Shown here: positions 25,997-35,253 of the stretch, one piece after another | How positions within the stretch are numbered: the stretch's first letter is position 1 | Layout: each line of letters opens with the position of its first letter | Source: a gamma proteobacterium symbiont of Taylorina sp. | GTDB lineage: Bacteria; Pseudomonadota; Gammaproteobacteria; GRL18 | Assembly: GCA_025655455.1 (NCBI GenBank) | Contig: JAHXIV010000010.1 | Location: 62,001 to 126,000 of the forward strand | Length of the DNA: 64,000 bases | Reading direction: 5' to 3' | Program-made: the position numbers and the translations under genes | The notes under the pieces: generated by a model | What the model was told of the DNA's origin: nothing | The model's input: the letters and a program-made list of their open reading frames with translations, nothing else | Databases searched by the model: none

Positions 25997-26954
25997 GGGA
26001 ATGGCCTGTCCACCTTTTATATGATCGAGAGAACGAGCTTATTTCTGTAAAACCCAGGATAAAAGATATTTCAGTCAGACTCATTTTACCATCTGCAACA
26101 TATTGTTCGGCCAGGTCTTTCCTACATTCTTCATATACTTTTTTAAAGGTAGTGCCCAACACCTTTAACTTACGCTGCAGACTCCTGGTACTGGTATAAA
26201 GCTCTTCTGCAACCCTATTATTTGAAACATTGCCAGAAGGTAATTCCCTTACAATAATAGATTTAATACGGACAATTAAATTATCCTGAGTTAATGTATT
26301 AAGATATTTAATCAATACCTGATCATTGAGCTTAGCCAACTGCTCATTACCACCTGATAATTCTTTGTCAACAATATTGACAGGGAATATCACACTATCA
26401 ACACCTGTATTAAACTCTACAGGACACTGAAAATAAGCATAATATTTTGATATATCTTCTGGCTCGGGATGCCATAATGTTACTTTTTTTGGTGCTAAAT
26501 GTTCCTGGTAGTTAATCCTGCACATATGCATTAATAACGATAATGCTGAAGCAGAGCGTCCGACACTATATTGCTTTTCATAAGAAATAATGACTTCATC
26601 ATTAATCTCTTCTATCTTCATGCCAGCCTCTGAGTTCAGGACTTTGAAATAACGTACCAGTCGTTGAAACCCTTCTCTTAATGTTGAACTGCTTAACCAG
26701 GCATAGCCCAACGCACCCAGGCAACCTGGATGCCAGTATTTATAAGAATCCAGAGCAAAGTAACCATTGCCAATTAATTCTTCTGCATCTTTCCAAAGCT
26801 GATCAACTGTAGATGTCTTGATACGGCTATCAGAAATTTTAAGTTCTTTAATATTAATACAATTCGGCTTAAATATTTTTTCTGGATTAATCCCTTGTGC
26901 TGCAAACAGTTTCCAGAATAGTTCCAAAATAGGTGGGTAGAAAGTATTTTCCAT
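25974..26954 (-). CDS. AraC family regulator with Arabinose_bd-type N-terminus
   Basis: A 326-aa transcriptional regulator. The N-terminal domain (PPILELFWKLFAAQGINPEKIF ... GALGYAWLSSSTLREGFQRL) is the PF12625 type found in OruR/ArgR-like AraC regulators. The C-terminal HTH pair includes VAEELYTSTRSLQRKLKVLG and MSLTEISFILGFTEISSFSRSYKRWTGHSP. The inducer is unknown. It stands at the left edge of the accessory segment, just outside the recA-3'-end relic at 27176-27263. Confidence 0.9.
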   Translation of the reverse strand: MENTFYPPILELFWKLFAAQGINPEKIFKPNCINIKELKISDSRIKTSTVDQLWKDAEELIGNGYFALDSYKYWHPGCLGALGYAWLSSSTLREGFQRLVRYFKVLNSEAGMKIEEINDEVIISYEKQYSVGRSASALSLLMHMCRINYQEHLAPKKVTLWHPEPEDISKYYAYFQCPVEFNTGVDSVIFPVNIVDKELSGGNEQLAKLNDQVLIKYLNTLTQDNLIVRIKSIIVRELPSGNVSNNRVAEELYTSTRSLQRKLKVLGTTFKKVYEECRKDLAEQYVADGKMSLTEISFILGFTEISSFSRSYKRWTGHSPNADRQM

Positions 26955-27490
26955 AACAATTTCCGTTCATTATTGATGATAATGAAGTCTAGCACAATAA
27001 GTACAAGTATTGTCAAATTGCTGTCGCGAATTGGTAAGAAAGTTTGTATCCAGCCGTAATGTTCTTTTTTAACAGCAACAATTGGAAACCTGCATTGAAT
27101 CCATTTATAATCGAGTTTAAGGAGCAAATAACACCTTATATTTAAGGAACAGTTACAGTTAGGATTTCACCCTCTATGTAACTCCTCATCTCGCCTTCTT
27201 AAACTTATAAAAGAACAGTTCTACCTCAAGACTCAAATTCAGCAGCAACATTTTCCTCTGAAACGAGTTAAAAAAAGTTAATAGTGCTGTTCGTTAGGTG
27301 CTTACGACAAAATAGGCAAATTAAAAGCTGATAATAAATATAGAATTTTAAGTTATGATATGATTAGTAAAATTGGAATTGGACTATATTTATTGCCCAA
27401 TTCATCTAAAAAATCATGAATCCATGTCCCAAAATTAATTATATTGAATATGATTGATATGTCTTAGAAATGAGTAAAACACTTTGACCA
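26955..27490. other. Gene-free region containing the recA 3'-end relic
   Basis: About 536 bp between the AraC gene and a small membrane protein gene. The left part should hold the AraC promoter. The middle contains the block at 27176-27263 that matches the end of recA. TGTTCGTTAGGT at 27288-27299 recurs at 33990-34001 near the other end of the accessory segment. No other gene is supported. Confidence 0.5.
27176..27263 (-). repeat. Diverged copy of the recA 3' end and downstream region
   Basis: The plus-strand block from about 27176 to 27263 aligns with 34065-34154, which spans the last codons of recA and its downstream sequence, with about 80 percent identity and one 3-nt gap. Shared runs include CGCCTTCTTAAACTTA/CACCTTCTTAAACTTA and CAACATTTTCCTCTGAA. 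Read on the minus strand it still encodes SEENVAAEFES and a stop, against [11 protein letters not shown] and a stop in recA. No recA sequence continues beyond this. It is in the same orientation as the true recA end, as expected for a direct repeat bounding an inserted segment. Confidence 0.7.
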
Positions 27491-27724
27491 TTAATTAAGG
27501 CTCAGATATATGCAAGTTAAACCTAAAATAAAAAATACTGGCCATATGAAATAAATATTTATGATGTATGAAAGTTTGCTGGGACGAAATAAAGTGTTAA
27601 TGATACTTAATTTATGATCTTTATAATTATCAAGTGATTTATTCCAAATATTTTTATGATTAATTTCCATATAAATTGAAAAAAGGGCAATAATAACACC
27701 CAAAACAACCAATAAATAATTCAT
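27491..27724 (-). CDS. Small two-helix membrane protein
   Basis: A 77-aa protein with hydrophobic helices at about 2-18 and 54-75 and a polar stretch between. GAGGT lies nine bases before the ATG, which supports translation. No family recognised. It lies inside the accessory segment. Confidence 0.5.
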   Translation of the reverse strand: MNYLLVVLGVIIALFSIYMEINHKNIWNKSLDNYKDHKLSIINTLFRPSKLSYIINIYFIWPVFFILGLTCIYLSLN

Positions 27725-27824
27725 TTAGTTAAACCTCAATAATAAACTTTAAAAGAAATAAAGTAATAAATGATACAATACCTTCTTCTGCACAAAAGAA
27801 GGCCGTTTAATAATTTCTCAGTCC

Positions 27825-28097
27825 CTATTCAAACTCAGCTTGTTCAACTTCAAGAACAGCTTTTATAATGTAACGTCCTAATTCACTGTCCACGTTTCCC
27901 CAATTAATGTATTTTTTCAATTTATTCATAATTTTAACTGTTGAATAGATTGTATTAAGCAATTCACGATTTTGAGTTAAAAGGTTTTTATTAGCACTGA
28001 TACCATGTCCTGGTACAATTTTATCAACCATAAGAGATTCAGCTTTTTTTATCATTTGAATACTGCCTCTAAAACTACTATCTTCAAAAACCACCAA
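27825..28097 (-). pseudogene. C-terminal fragment of a metallo-beta-lactamase-fold protein
   Basis: The frame encodes VVFEDSSFRGSIQMIKKAES and then LMVDKIVPGHGISANKNLL, the usual C-terminal part of the MBL fold (GSIxxxxKxxxLxxDxIVPGHG). The metal-binding HxHxDH half is missing: the frame closes with a stop at about 28116 and only a TTG at 28097 could start it. It lies 34 nt downstream of the SDR gene. It is best read as the remnant of a gene whose 5' part was lost. Confidence 0.6.
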
Positions 28098-28131
28098 TCT
28101 TTCGTTATACTTTTTTCATGTTATAACTCTT

Positions 28132-28836
28132 TTAAAAATTCTGTATCTGAGTGCGTATATCAAGTTCATGCGTCCAGGCTGAACGATCTTGTTCAACTAA
28201 ATTCAGGCAATTTGTTGCAACTGAGCGAGGTAAGATACACTCATGAATTTTCTTTCCGAATCTTTTAGCCTGTTCCCCCCAAATTGGACCATCTATAACC
28301 ACATGAGAAATATGAATACCTTTTGAAGAATATTCACGCAAAAGAGATTGTGTTAAACCTCTTAGTGCAAATTTTGCAGATGAAAATGCTGAAAACTCTG
28401 CTCCTCCTTTAATAGATGCTGTCGCTCCAACTATTAACACTGTACCTTCTTTATTATTAAGCATATATGGAATCACTTGATGTAAGCCATGAATTGCACC
28501 TAGACAAACCAGTTTCCACAAATCAATAAATTTTTCAGCTGATGTTTGTAAAAAACCAGCTCGATATAAGTAGGCAGCATTATGAATATAAACAGATATA
28601 GAACCATATCTTTTTTTAATTTGATTAACCGCATTATTTACATCATCCTTATTTGTTAAGTCACAGGGAATAGCCAAATATTGGTTTCCAAATTCATTTT
28701 TTTTATTTCCTGAACGTGACAAACCAACTACTTGATATCCGTTTTCGATAAACTCTTCACAAAATGCAGTTCCAAGACAATCACCCACACCAGCAACAAC
28801 GACAACTTTTTTTGAGTTCAATTTAACATTATCCAT
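28132..28836 (-). CDS. Short-chain dehydrogenase/reductase (SDR), atypical active site
   Basis: A 234-aa Rossmann-fold oxidoreductase. The nucleotide site reads VVVVAGVGDCLGTAFCEEFI, a variant of TGxxxGxG; CDLTNKDDV, YIHNAAYLYR and VGATASIKGGAEFSAFSSAKFALRGL follow. The catalytic Tyr of the YxxxK motif is replaced by Phe (FSSAK) while Ser and Lys are kept, so the chemistry may be altered or lost. It lies between the MBL lipoprotein gene upstream and the MBL fragment downstream. Substrate unknown. Confidence 0.85.
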   Translation of the reverse strand: MDNVKLNSKKVVVVAGVGDCLGTAFCEEFIENGYQVVGLSRSGNKKNEFGNQYLAIPCDLTNKDDVNNAVNQIKKRYGSISVYIHNAAYLYRAGFLQTSAEKFIDLWKLVCLGAIHGLHQVIPYMLNNKEGTVLIVGATASIKGGAEFSAFSSAKFALRGLTQSLLREYSSKGIHISHVVIDGPIWGEQAKRFGKKIHECILPRSVATNCLNLVEQDRSAWTHELDIRTQIQNF

Positions 28837-28928
28837 ATTTATACCCTTGACAATTTGTAATTAATATTGCTCTATACAAAATATTTAAAATACATCAGAA
28901 TATTACTCTCCATAACAATATTATTGAC

Positions 28929-29855
28929 TTAGTAACCTAAAGATTCTCCAACAATATCTCTGACTAAATTAAGAACGAACATATCACTAAATCCATGCCA
29001 GGTACTATATTTTTCGCGCATAGGATAGTAAACCTCATCAAAATACTTTCCCATTTGATCATGCCCCACTCCTGGTGAACCATGTTTTTTTATGGCTGAA
29101 AGTGAAAGCTTTCTTGCATCTTCAATCATATTCCTCCAATCAATAAGGTCACTTTTTTTACCAAATCCAAAATGTGAAGGAACAAAAGTATCAAAATCAA
29201 TTTCAATTATTCTATCCATTGCTGCAAGATATCCTGGAGCATAACGATCTGGTATACCGATAGGAGGGACTGTTTTAACAAGACCTACATCTGCAGTGAA
29301 TACAAGTCGTTCAGATGGGATATGAAATGCATATAATGTATCTGTGTGTGATAAACCAAGATATAGAGCTCGTATCTCAACATCACCTATGTTTAGTACT
29401 GTATCACCAGAAATAAACTCTGTTGGTTTGACTAAATTTGGATGCTCAACATTATTCCAATACCATGGGCTTTTCTCATGTGAAACAATGTTTATTGGAG
29501 ATAATTCGGAACCACCTGAAGTGTGATCAAGGTGATAATGTGAATAAATCAGTGTATGAACCTTCTTCCCTGGAAATCGAGTATTTAACTCTATCTTTAA
29601 TGCTGCTGACATTTTAGGATTCATTGGATCAATGATGACTAAACCATCATCTGTATCAATAATTAAATTACGATACCAATTCCATTTATATGTATAGACA
29701 TTATTTCCAACCTTATCGAATTTGGTTCCATCAACACCTGGGCCATGAAAGTAGGGGTCAACTGTCCCCATAACCGTTTTAAGCACTAAACTATCACAAC
29801 CTGTTGTAATAATTATACTGCCTAATATTATCAAAGTAAAAATTGTATTTTTCAT
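28929..29855 (-). CDS. Metallo-beta-lactamase-fold lipoprotein
   Basis: A 308-aa predicted lipoprotein (lipobox ITTGC). The metal motif is SHYHLDHTSGG, with later ligands in GLSHTDTLY and TADVG, and a C-terminal HFGFG. Residues VYTYKWNWYRNLIIDTDDGLVIID form the first strands of the fold. It is a hydrolase of unknown substrate, probably facing the periplasm. It is the first gene of a likely MBL-SDR transcript inside the accessory segment. Confidence 0.88.
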   Translation of the reverse strand: MKNTIFTLIILGSIIITTGCDSLVLKTVMGTVDPYFHGPGVDGTKFDKVGNNVYTYKWNWYRNLIIDTDDGLVIIDPMNPKMSAALKIELNTRFPGKKVHTLIYSHYHLDHTSGGSELSPINIVSHEKSPWYWNNVEHPNLVKPTEFISGDTVLNIGDVEIRALYLGLSHTDTLYAFHIPSERLVFTADVGLVKTVPPIGIPDRYAPGYLAAMDRIIEIDFDTFVPSHFGFGKKSDLIDWRNMIEDARKLSLSAIKKHGSPGVGHDQMGKYFDEVYYPMREKYSTWHGFSDMFVLNLVRDIVGESLGY

Positions 29856-30421
29856 ATATCATCCTCATATTATTGTATTGGAGAAAAGGAAAGATTAATT
29901 TACGCAAGTTATTAGTTATCAAGCTAACTGTGAAATTATTGTTATTTAATTTAATCTTTTTCTGTCTTTATTAATATGATTAAAACAACTTAAATAATTG
30001 CAGAAACAACTTTTAAAACCGTGCCTGCCATACACTATTATTGTTTAGTATCTTAAGTAAATGTTATTTAAAATATGCTACTATTATCCTCAGTCAGTTC
30101 GTTTAGAGTTTGGGTCACTTTAAATTCTTTTGATCAGCACGACAATTACTAGTGTGGGTGCATTTAATGACCCCGTTTAGGAAAGTGAAATAATTAGGGC
30201 ACAGTGTCAGTGTCCCAGTCTCAATGCTAAGCATAGTTTGAATAATAGATTTGTCTTTCGGGAAACTCAGAAGGTCGGTCTTGACTCGCTACGGCGATAG
30301 CCGTTTAGTTCAACTACTATTTCATGTACTGAAACAACTTATTATATTTATTTTCACTATTATTTGTTTCTCTTCTTCTAAAAGTTCTTTATTACCACTT
30401 TTTCCATGGCTAGGAACTATT
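29856..30421. other. Gene-free region between the MBL lipoprotein and AraC genes
   Basis: About 566 bp. The left 100 bp should hold the promoter of the MBL lipoprotein gene. CGTTTAG occurs three times (near 30099, 30173 and 30302) and ACGGC-GATA-GCCGT forms a small hairpin near 30291-30304. A 62-codon plus-strand ORF (30251-30439) has no ribosome site and no recognisable family. The local base composition around 30250-30310 is less AT-rich than the surroundings and may be a scrap of an unrelated element. Confidence 0.35.
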
Positions 30422-31432
30422 TTATACTTTGTTTTTTGATGTTCGCCACATTCCTGGTGACACTCCTATATGACGTTTAAAAGCTCTACTAAAAGAGGCC
30501 AAGCTTTCATACCCCAAGTTGTTGGCTATATCTATAATATTTGCCTGGTCATTTTTTAGTTCTCTACAAGCAATAAACATACGCCATTTTGTGACATATA
30601 TCATCGGTGAGTCTCCTACACTAGAAACAAATCGTGCAGCAAAACGTGATGGAGACATGGAGACTTTACTGGCTAATTCCTTTACTGTCCAATCAAACTT
30701 TGGATCTAGGTGAATTGCTTCAATGGCTTTTCCTATCATTGGATCTTTGAGTGCTGAAAGCCATCCAGTTGCTTGTTCTGGAAGAGTTTCTGTATGTGCA
30801 CGAATAGTTTCAGCACAAAGTATTTCTAAATAACGTTCTATAACATAGCTACTTCCTACTGTTTGATATTTAAATTCCTGAGTTATTTGATGAATAACAC
30901 CATAAAGACTCGGAAATTCATTAGGGTCACTGACTTTGAGTTTTAATACTTGTGGTAATGTACTCAACAAAGGATTCAAAACAGCATCATGTAATAAAAA
31001 TACACCACAGACTAAAGATGTACTCGGTTTATTTTTAATTTTATCTGGTTTAAAAACATTTTCGGCACCTGCCATAATATCCTGAAATGGGGTTACTATG
31101 TCGCTTTCTCCCTGGTAAAGCACATGTCCCAAACCAGAAAAACATACGGCTATTTCTCCAGCTTCAATTAAATAATCATTATTAGTTTCTAACTTCAGAC
31201 GTACATGTCCCCTTTCTACCATATGAAAAGTTGCTACTCGCATCCCTTTTGATAAATTTAAAAGTGAATTAATTTCTCTTGAATCCGGTACAGAAACAGC
31301 CCAGGGTGAACAATATTCTTCTTTTAGAAGCAAGCTGCCTGATATACCTATTGAATTTAAAATTTGGCTCAGTGCATCACTGGATTCTAATGTACTTACC
31401 CTTTTTGAAAAACTAAGTGTTGTTTTATGCAT
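30422..31432 (-). CDS. AraC family regulator with Cupin_6-type N-terminus
   Basis: A 336-aa regulator. The N-terminal half (DALSQILNSIGISGSLLLKE ... GEIAVCFSGLGHVL) is the PF12852 (Cupin_6) type, and the C-terminal HTH pair contains VKELASKVSMSPSRFAARF and NIIDIANNLGYESLASFSRAFKRHIGVSP. Regulators of this class commonly control nearby oxidoreductase or detoxification genes. The neighbours here are TSUP, GST, SDR and MBL genes, all on the same strand. Confidence 0.9.
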   Translation of the reverse strand: MHKTTLSFSKRVSTLESSDALSQILNSIGISGSLLLKEEYCSPWAVSVPDSREINSLLNLSKGMRVATFHMVERGHVRLKLETNNDYLIEAGEIAVCFSGLGHVLYQGESDIVTPFQDIMAGAENVFKPDKIKNKPSTSLVCGVFLLHDAVLNPLLSTLPQVLKLKVSDPNEFPSLYGVIHQITQEFKYQTVGSSYVIERYLEILCAETIRAHTETLPEQATGWLSALKDPMIGKAIEAIHLDPKFDWTVKELASKVSMSPSRFAARFVSSVGDSPMIYVTKWRMFIACRELKNDQANIIDIANNLGYESLASFSRAFKRHIGVSPGMWRTSKNKV

Positions 31433-31497
31433 TCTGATCTCACAGAGTTAATATCCTCTAATCCATTATCTATTTTATTTATCATTAAATAACAAAC

Positions 31498-32307
31498 TCA
31501 TGATTGAAAAAAATATATTCCAATAAAGATTAATAAAATTGAAAATAGTTTTTTTAGAGTTTTCACATCCACTTTATGAGCCAGATAGACTCCAATCGAT
31601 GTTGAGAAGTAACTTACAATTGAAATACCAAAAATAGCAGGCCAATATAGGAAGCCGGTTGTCATTGGTGTAGTCGATGTATGTTCCATTCCTACTATCA
31701 CAAAACCTAATGCACCAGCCATAGCAATAGGCAAGCCACAAGCACTTGCTGTGCCTATTGCTTTGACCATAGGAACTTTATGCCACATCAAATAGGGGAC
31801 AGTCAGTGAACCACCGCCAATACCAGCCATTGATGAAAGTAAACCAATTACACTACCAGAAGATATCATATTTAATGTTGTTGGATTATTTTTATGAGCT
31901 TTAACCGAAAAACTTGAAATCATTTGAATTCCAATAATGATAATAAATAATGCAACAATCTTCTGTAACAAAAATGTTGAAAATAATCCTGCTAACCACG
32001 CTCCAAGAAGTGCTCCAATAACGATCCCGGGACTTAGGGAAGCAAAGATACTCCATACTACAGATCCACGTTTATTGTGTGCTTGCATTGAACCTATGGA
32101 TGTCACTACAATTGTTGCCAATGATGAGCCAACAGCAAGGTGCATTATAATGGATTCATCTATATTCTGACTTCTAAACAAGCCCGCAAGTACCGGAACA
32201 ATAATTAATCCACCACCAACACCAAGCATCCCGGCTAAAATACCTGAAAAAAGTCCCACAATACCATATAAAGCAATTAACAATATGATTGAATCAGCCC
32301 ATTCCAT
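31498..32307 (-). CDS. TSUP (TauE/SafE) family membrane transporter
   Basis: A 269-aa protein with about eight hydrophobic helices. The paired signatures are GILAGMLGVGGGLIIVPVLA and LLSSMAGIGGGSLTVPYLMW, which is the full bacterial TauE/SafE form. It is a likely anion or sulfur-compound exporter, second of its family in the window. It follows the GST gene by 6 nt, suggesting export of a product made or bound by that enzyme. Confidence 0.9.
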   Translation of the reverse strand: MEWADSIILLIALYGIVGLFSGILAGMLGVGGGLIIVPVLAGLFRSQNIDESIIMHLAVGSSLATIVVTSIGSMQAHNKRGSVVWSIFASLSPGIVIGALLGAWLAGLFSTFLLQKIVALFIIIIGIQMISSFSVKAHKNNPTTLNMISSGSVIGLLSSMAGIGGGSLTVPYLMWHKVPMVKAIGTASACGLPIAMAGALGFVIVGMEHTSTTPMTTGFLYWPAIFGISIVSYFSTSIGVYLAHKVDVKTLKKLFSILLIFIGIYFFQS

Positions 32308-32313
32308 TATTAT

Positions 32314-32916
32314 TTAGCCCTCAGGGTGTGTCATTTTCATAAAATCGTGTTTTTTGAAATCTAAATACCATAGAAATGTTTTAGGATGTTTAGCCTTTAT
32401 TGAAAGATCTGGTGTTCTGAATTCTAAATATCCGAGTGCACTGGCAATTGACAGATGAGCTAATAAAAAAACACAACTTATATCATTGATTTTTCTTTCA
32501 AATTCATCAAGAGTATTAGTAATTTCTTCTGTCCACTGCTTAATAGAGGAATTCGATTTCTCATTGTCTGGCCTACGTCTTTCCATAACCAGATTATAAG
32601 TCGCATCCGTTAAACCATCAGCCAATGCTTCCCAACGCAAATTTTCCCAATGTTTCCAGTCATTATGTTTTTTCTGTGGCAGATCCGATGTCATATTTTC
32701 AATATATTGACAGATGACCTGACTATCATACAAAATTTCACCATTATCCAATTCTAGAACAGGTACTTTTCCAAGAGGATTAATTTTTCTAATTTTTTCA
32801 GTTTCTGTAAATGGGTTAATTAAAATATTTTCTATCTGAGTCTCAAGATGCATTATATGTATCATCATACGTACCTTACGTGAGTATGGTGAGGTATTCG
32901 AATAATAAAGTTTCAT
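32314..32916 (-). CDS. Glutathione S-transferase
   Basis: A 200-aa protein starting MKLYYSNTSPYSRKVRMMIH, the thioredoxin-fold GST opening with SPYSRKV at the glutathione site, then NPLGKVPVLELDNGEILYDSQVI (cis-Pro and G-site) and an all-helical C-terminus. ATG 32916 is used because AAAGGAGT lies five bases before it; the frame is open upstream to 32991. Probable cytosolic detoxification enzyme, in an operon with the TSUP transporter. Confidence 0.9.
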   Translation of the reverse strand: MKLYYSNTSPYSRKVRMMIHIMHLETQIENILINPFTETEKIRKINPLGKVPVLELDNGEILYDSQVICQYIENMTSDLPQKKHNDWKHWENLRWEALADGLTDATYNLVMERRRPDNEKSNSSIKQWTEEITNTLDEFERKINDISCVFLLAHLSIASALGYLEFRTPDLSIKAKHPKTFLWYLDFKKHDFMKMTHPEG

Positions 32917-34064
32917 ATTGACTCCTTTAAGCAATCGACGTAAATAAAACGGCATGAGCCTATCGTGAAAATAAATAAAGAATGAGCGCAAGTTCCATTA
33001 TCCATTAATAATATACCAAATATATGAACTACCATGATTTATAATGCTAACACAATATATTTTAAAAGCATTGGCAAGCATTAATCGCTTTTCCCATAGA
33101 GCCATTATAATTTGTTGGTCATCATGATTTTATTATTCAATTAATTATTGTTTATATTAGCTTGTTTAGTCTATATTAAGGTAGAACCCGTACAAGTTCT
33201 ATGTGCAAAACAACTACATATATTACAGAAACAACTTTTTATTCATACAAAAGCAGGAATATCTCGAATTTGAATTTCTGTTTTTCATAAGACGTTAAAT
33301 AGTTGAAATGATTTCCCCGACCAAAAAATTACTTTCTGGACTCCGAAAAAAACGTCATTTAGAGGAAGTTTATAAGAACCATCAACTGCTTGATAACACC
33401 GATTTTAAATAGAAATACTTTTAATCGAGTCTTCAAATTTCATATCAATTACATAGAGCTAAAGTATCAAATAACGTGGTCTAAAAGTGTTTTCTTTTTT
33501 GCGCAACGCTTTTAACGATCCATACTACCTAATGTAACAAGATCATCAACATACAAATGTTTACCCATAAATAAGTTTGTATGAATTCGATATCCAGCAG
33601 TTACAACAATGCTTACTTTAAGTACGAGGATGGTAAGTTTATACATCAACCACATCAATCATGGCAGTCAGATGAGATTAAAACACGCATTGAATAATTT
33701 ACAGAAGACCCAGAAATTATAACAATAATTAAAAGCAGCTTTATAGGTAATCAGGCTGTAGAAAAAAGCGGAATAATACACGGAGCTATAGATTTGGACG
33801 ATAAAGATAAAGAAAAGATAAAGGGCTATTATGTCAGCAAGACTGATTGTTACTCTATATAAAAAACTGACAGTATCAGTTTCACATCTCATCGAACTTA
33901 TGAAAATACAGTTTTGTGGTTCTTTATCAAATATTAGTAAATGCTAATATTTTACATAAAGGACGGAACCAGAATATTTAATTTTCGATTGTTCGTTAGG
34001 TTTTATCAAGACCTTTTTTAATAATGTCCGATTAAGTCTAAGTCTGATATGGGTGAGGAGCATA
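32917..34064. other. Large gene-poor region at the right end of the accessory segment
   Basis: About 1.15 kb with no intact gene. It holds the decayed ORF at 33581-33862, a 34-codon ORF at 33309 (MISPTKKLLSGLRKKRHLEE...) without a ribosome site, the 12-bp motif TGTTCGTTAGGT at 33990-34001 shared with 27288-27299, and otherwise AT-rich sequence. The amount of unused DNA and broken frames suggests past insertion and decay. Confidence 0.45.
33581..33862 (+). pseudogene. Decayed ORF of unknown family
   Basis: From ATG 33581 the frame reads MNSISSSYNNAYFKYEDGKF and continues to SDEIKTRIE, meets a TAA at 33695, then continues with coding-like sequence (FTEDPEIITIIKSSFIGNQA ... GAIDLDDKDKEKIKGYYVSK) to a stop at 33862. 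The composition on both sides of the stop is that of a real protein, so a nonsense mutation in a former gene is likely. No family recognised. The antisense 74-codon ORF in the same place is the weaker reading. Confidence 0.35.
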
Positions 34065-34116
34065 TATAACTACTCACCTCACCTTCTTAAACTTAAAAAA
34101 GATAATTTCTACCTTA

Positions 34117-35157
34117 TTAAGGCTCAAGTTCAGTTTCAACATTTTCCTCTGAATCATCAGAAGAATCATTCGATGGTAAAAGTTCAGCCCTTATCTTTGA
34201 CTCAATTTTATTGGCAATATCAGGATTTTCCTGAAGATATTGACGTACTTTCTCTTTCCCCTGACCTATTTTTTCACCATTGTAACTATACCAGGCACCG
34301 GCTTTATCAATCAGTCCCTGTTTAACACCAATGGATATAATTTCACCCATTTTTGAAATACCTTCACCATACAAAATATCAAACTCTGCTTGTTTAAATG
34401 GTGGCGCTACTTTATTTTTGACCACTTTTACTCTCGTTTCATTTCCTAAGATTTCATCACCTTTCTTAATTGCACCAATACGGCGGATATCCAGACGAAC
34501 TGAGGCATAAAATTTCAAAGCATTACCACCGGTTGTGGTTTCAGGGTTACCAAACATCACACCAATTTTCATACGGATCTGGTTAATGAAAATCACCATA
34601 GTATTAGAACGTTTAATAATACCAGTCAGCTTACGTAATGCCTGTGACATCAAACGAGCCTGTAGACCCATATGCGAATCACCCATATCACCATCAATTT
34701 CCGCTTTTGGTGTTAAGGCTGCCACTGAATCAATGACAAGAACATCAACCGCACCAGAGCGTACCAGCATATCGGTAATTTCCAATGCCTGTTCACCTGT
34801 ATCGGGTTGTGATACTAATAAGTTATCCACATCAACCCCTAATTTTTCAGCATAAACCGGATCCAATGCATGTTCAGCATCGATGAAAGCAGCCGTGCCT
34901 CCTAACTTCTGAGCTTCTGCAATCACCTGTAAGGTAAGTGTAGTTTTTCCTGAAGACTCCGGTCCATATATTTCTACCACTCGCCCTTTAGGTAAACCGC
35001 CGATACCAAGAGCAATATCCAATCCCAAAGAACCGCTTGAGATTGAGTCAATCTGGATTGCACCAGCATCTCCCATACGCATTACAGAACCCTTACCAAA
35101 TTGGCGAACAATTTGTGAGAGTGCAGCGTCCAATGCTTTTTGTTTATTGTCATCCAT
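34117..35157 (-). CDS. recA: Recombinase RecA
   Basis: DNA strand-exchange protein and co-protease for LexA. The 346-aa protein starts [20 protein letters not shown] at 35157; the frame extends upstream to 35223 but those residues are not RecA-like. Walker A is [13 protein letters not shown], followed by [18 protein letters not shown], the L1/L2 loops and [20 protein letters not shown], with an acidic tail [15 protein letters not shown]. cinA lies upstream as in many gammaproteobacteria, but recX does not follow; the accessory segment begins directly downstream. A diverged copy of its 3' end is at 27176-27263. Confidence 0.98.
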   Translation of the reverse strand: MDDNKQKALDAALSQIVRQFGKGSVMRMGDAGAIQIDSISSGSLGLDIALGIGGLPKGRVVEIYGPESSGKTTLTLQVIAEAQKLGGTAAFIDAEHALDPVYAEKLGVDVDNLLVSQPDTGEQALEITDMLVRSGAVDVLVIDSVAALTPKAEIDGDMGDSHMGLQARLMSQALRKLTGIIKRSNTMVIFINQIRMKIGVMFGNPETTTGGNALKFYASVRLDIRRIGAIKKGDEILGNETRVKVVKNKVAPPFKQAEFDILYGEGISKMGEIISIGVKQGLIDKAGAWYSYNGEKIGQGKEKVRQYLQENPDIANKIESKIRAELLPSNDSSDDSEENVETELEP

Positions 35158-35238
35158 AATATTGGCCTTTCCTTTTTTGCTTAAATAAATTATAATTTTT
35201 TCTTTTTGATATCTGTACATCAATTATATAGCTAGACA

Positions 35239-35253
35239 GGGGTCAGAGTCAAA
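35239..35253 (+). repeat. GGGGTC-type repeat unit
   Basis: GGGGTCAGAGTCAAA. The TGA stop of cinA (35249-35251 on the minus strand) is inside it. An inverted, near-identical unit lies at 35788-35808, so cinA is bracketed by the pair. Related units are at 39438-39471, 55881-55901 and 63109-63145. Confidence 0.7.

Noticed and set aside
30251-30439. 62-codon ORF beginning MSFGKLRRSVLTRYGDSRLV, thought to be a transposase scrap
   Set aside because: No transposase motif or terminal repeats could be identified, so it is only mentioned as part of the gap.
33668-33892. Minus-strand 74-codon hydrophobic ORF
   Set aside because: It is antisense to the decayed plus-strand ORF, which has a more protein-like composition.
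27288-34001. TGTTCGTTAGGT at 27288-27299 and 33990-34001 as integron attC or attachment cores
   Set aside because: No complementary R'' half, cassette structure or integrase is seen, and the motif lies on different sides of the recA blocks; too short to call.
35158-35250. LexA box upstream of recA
   Set aside because: CTGT and ACAG occur, but not with the spacing of a gammaproteobacterial SOS box, so no operator is called.
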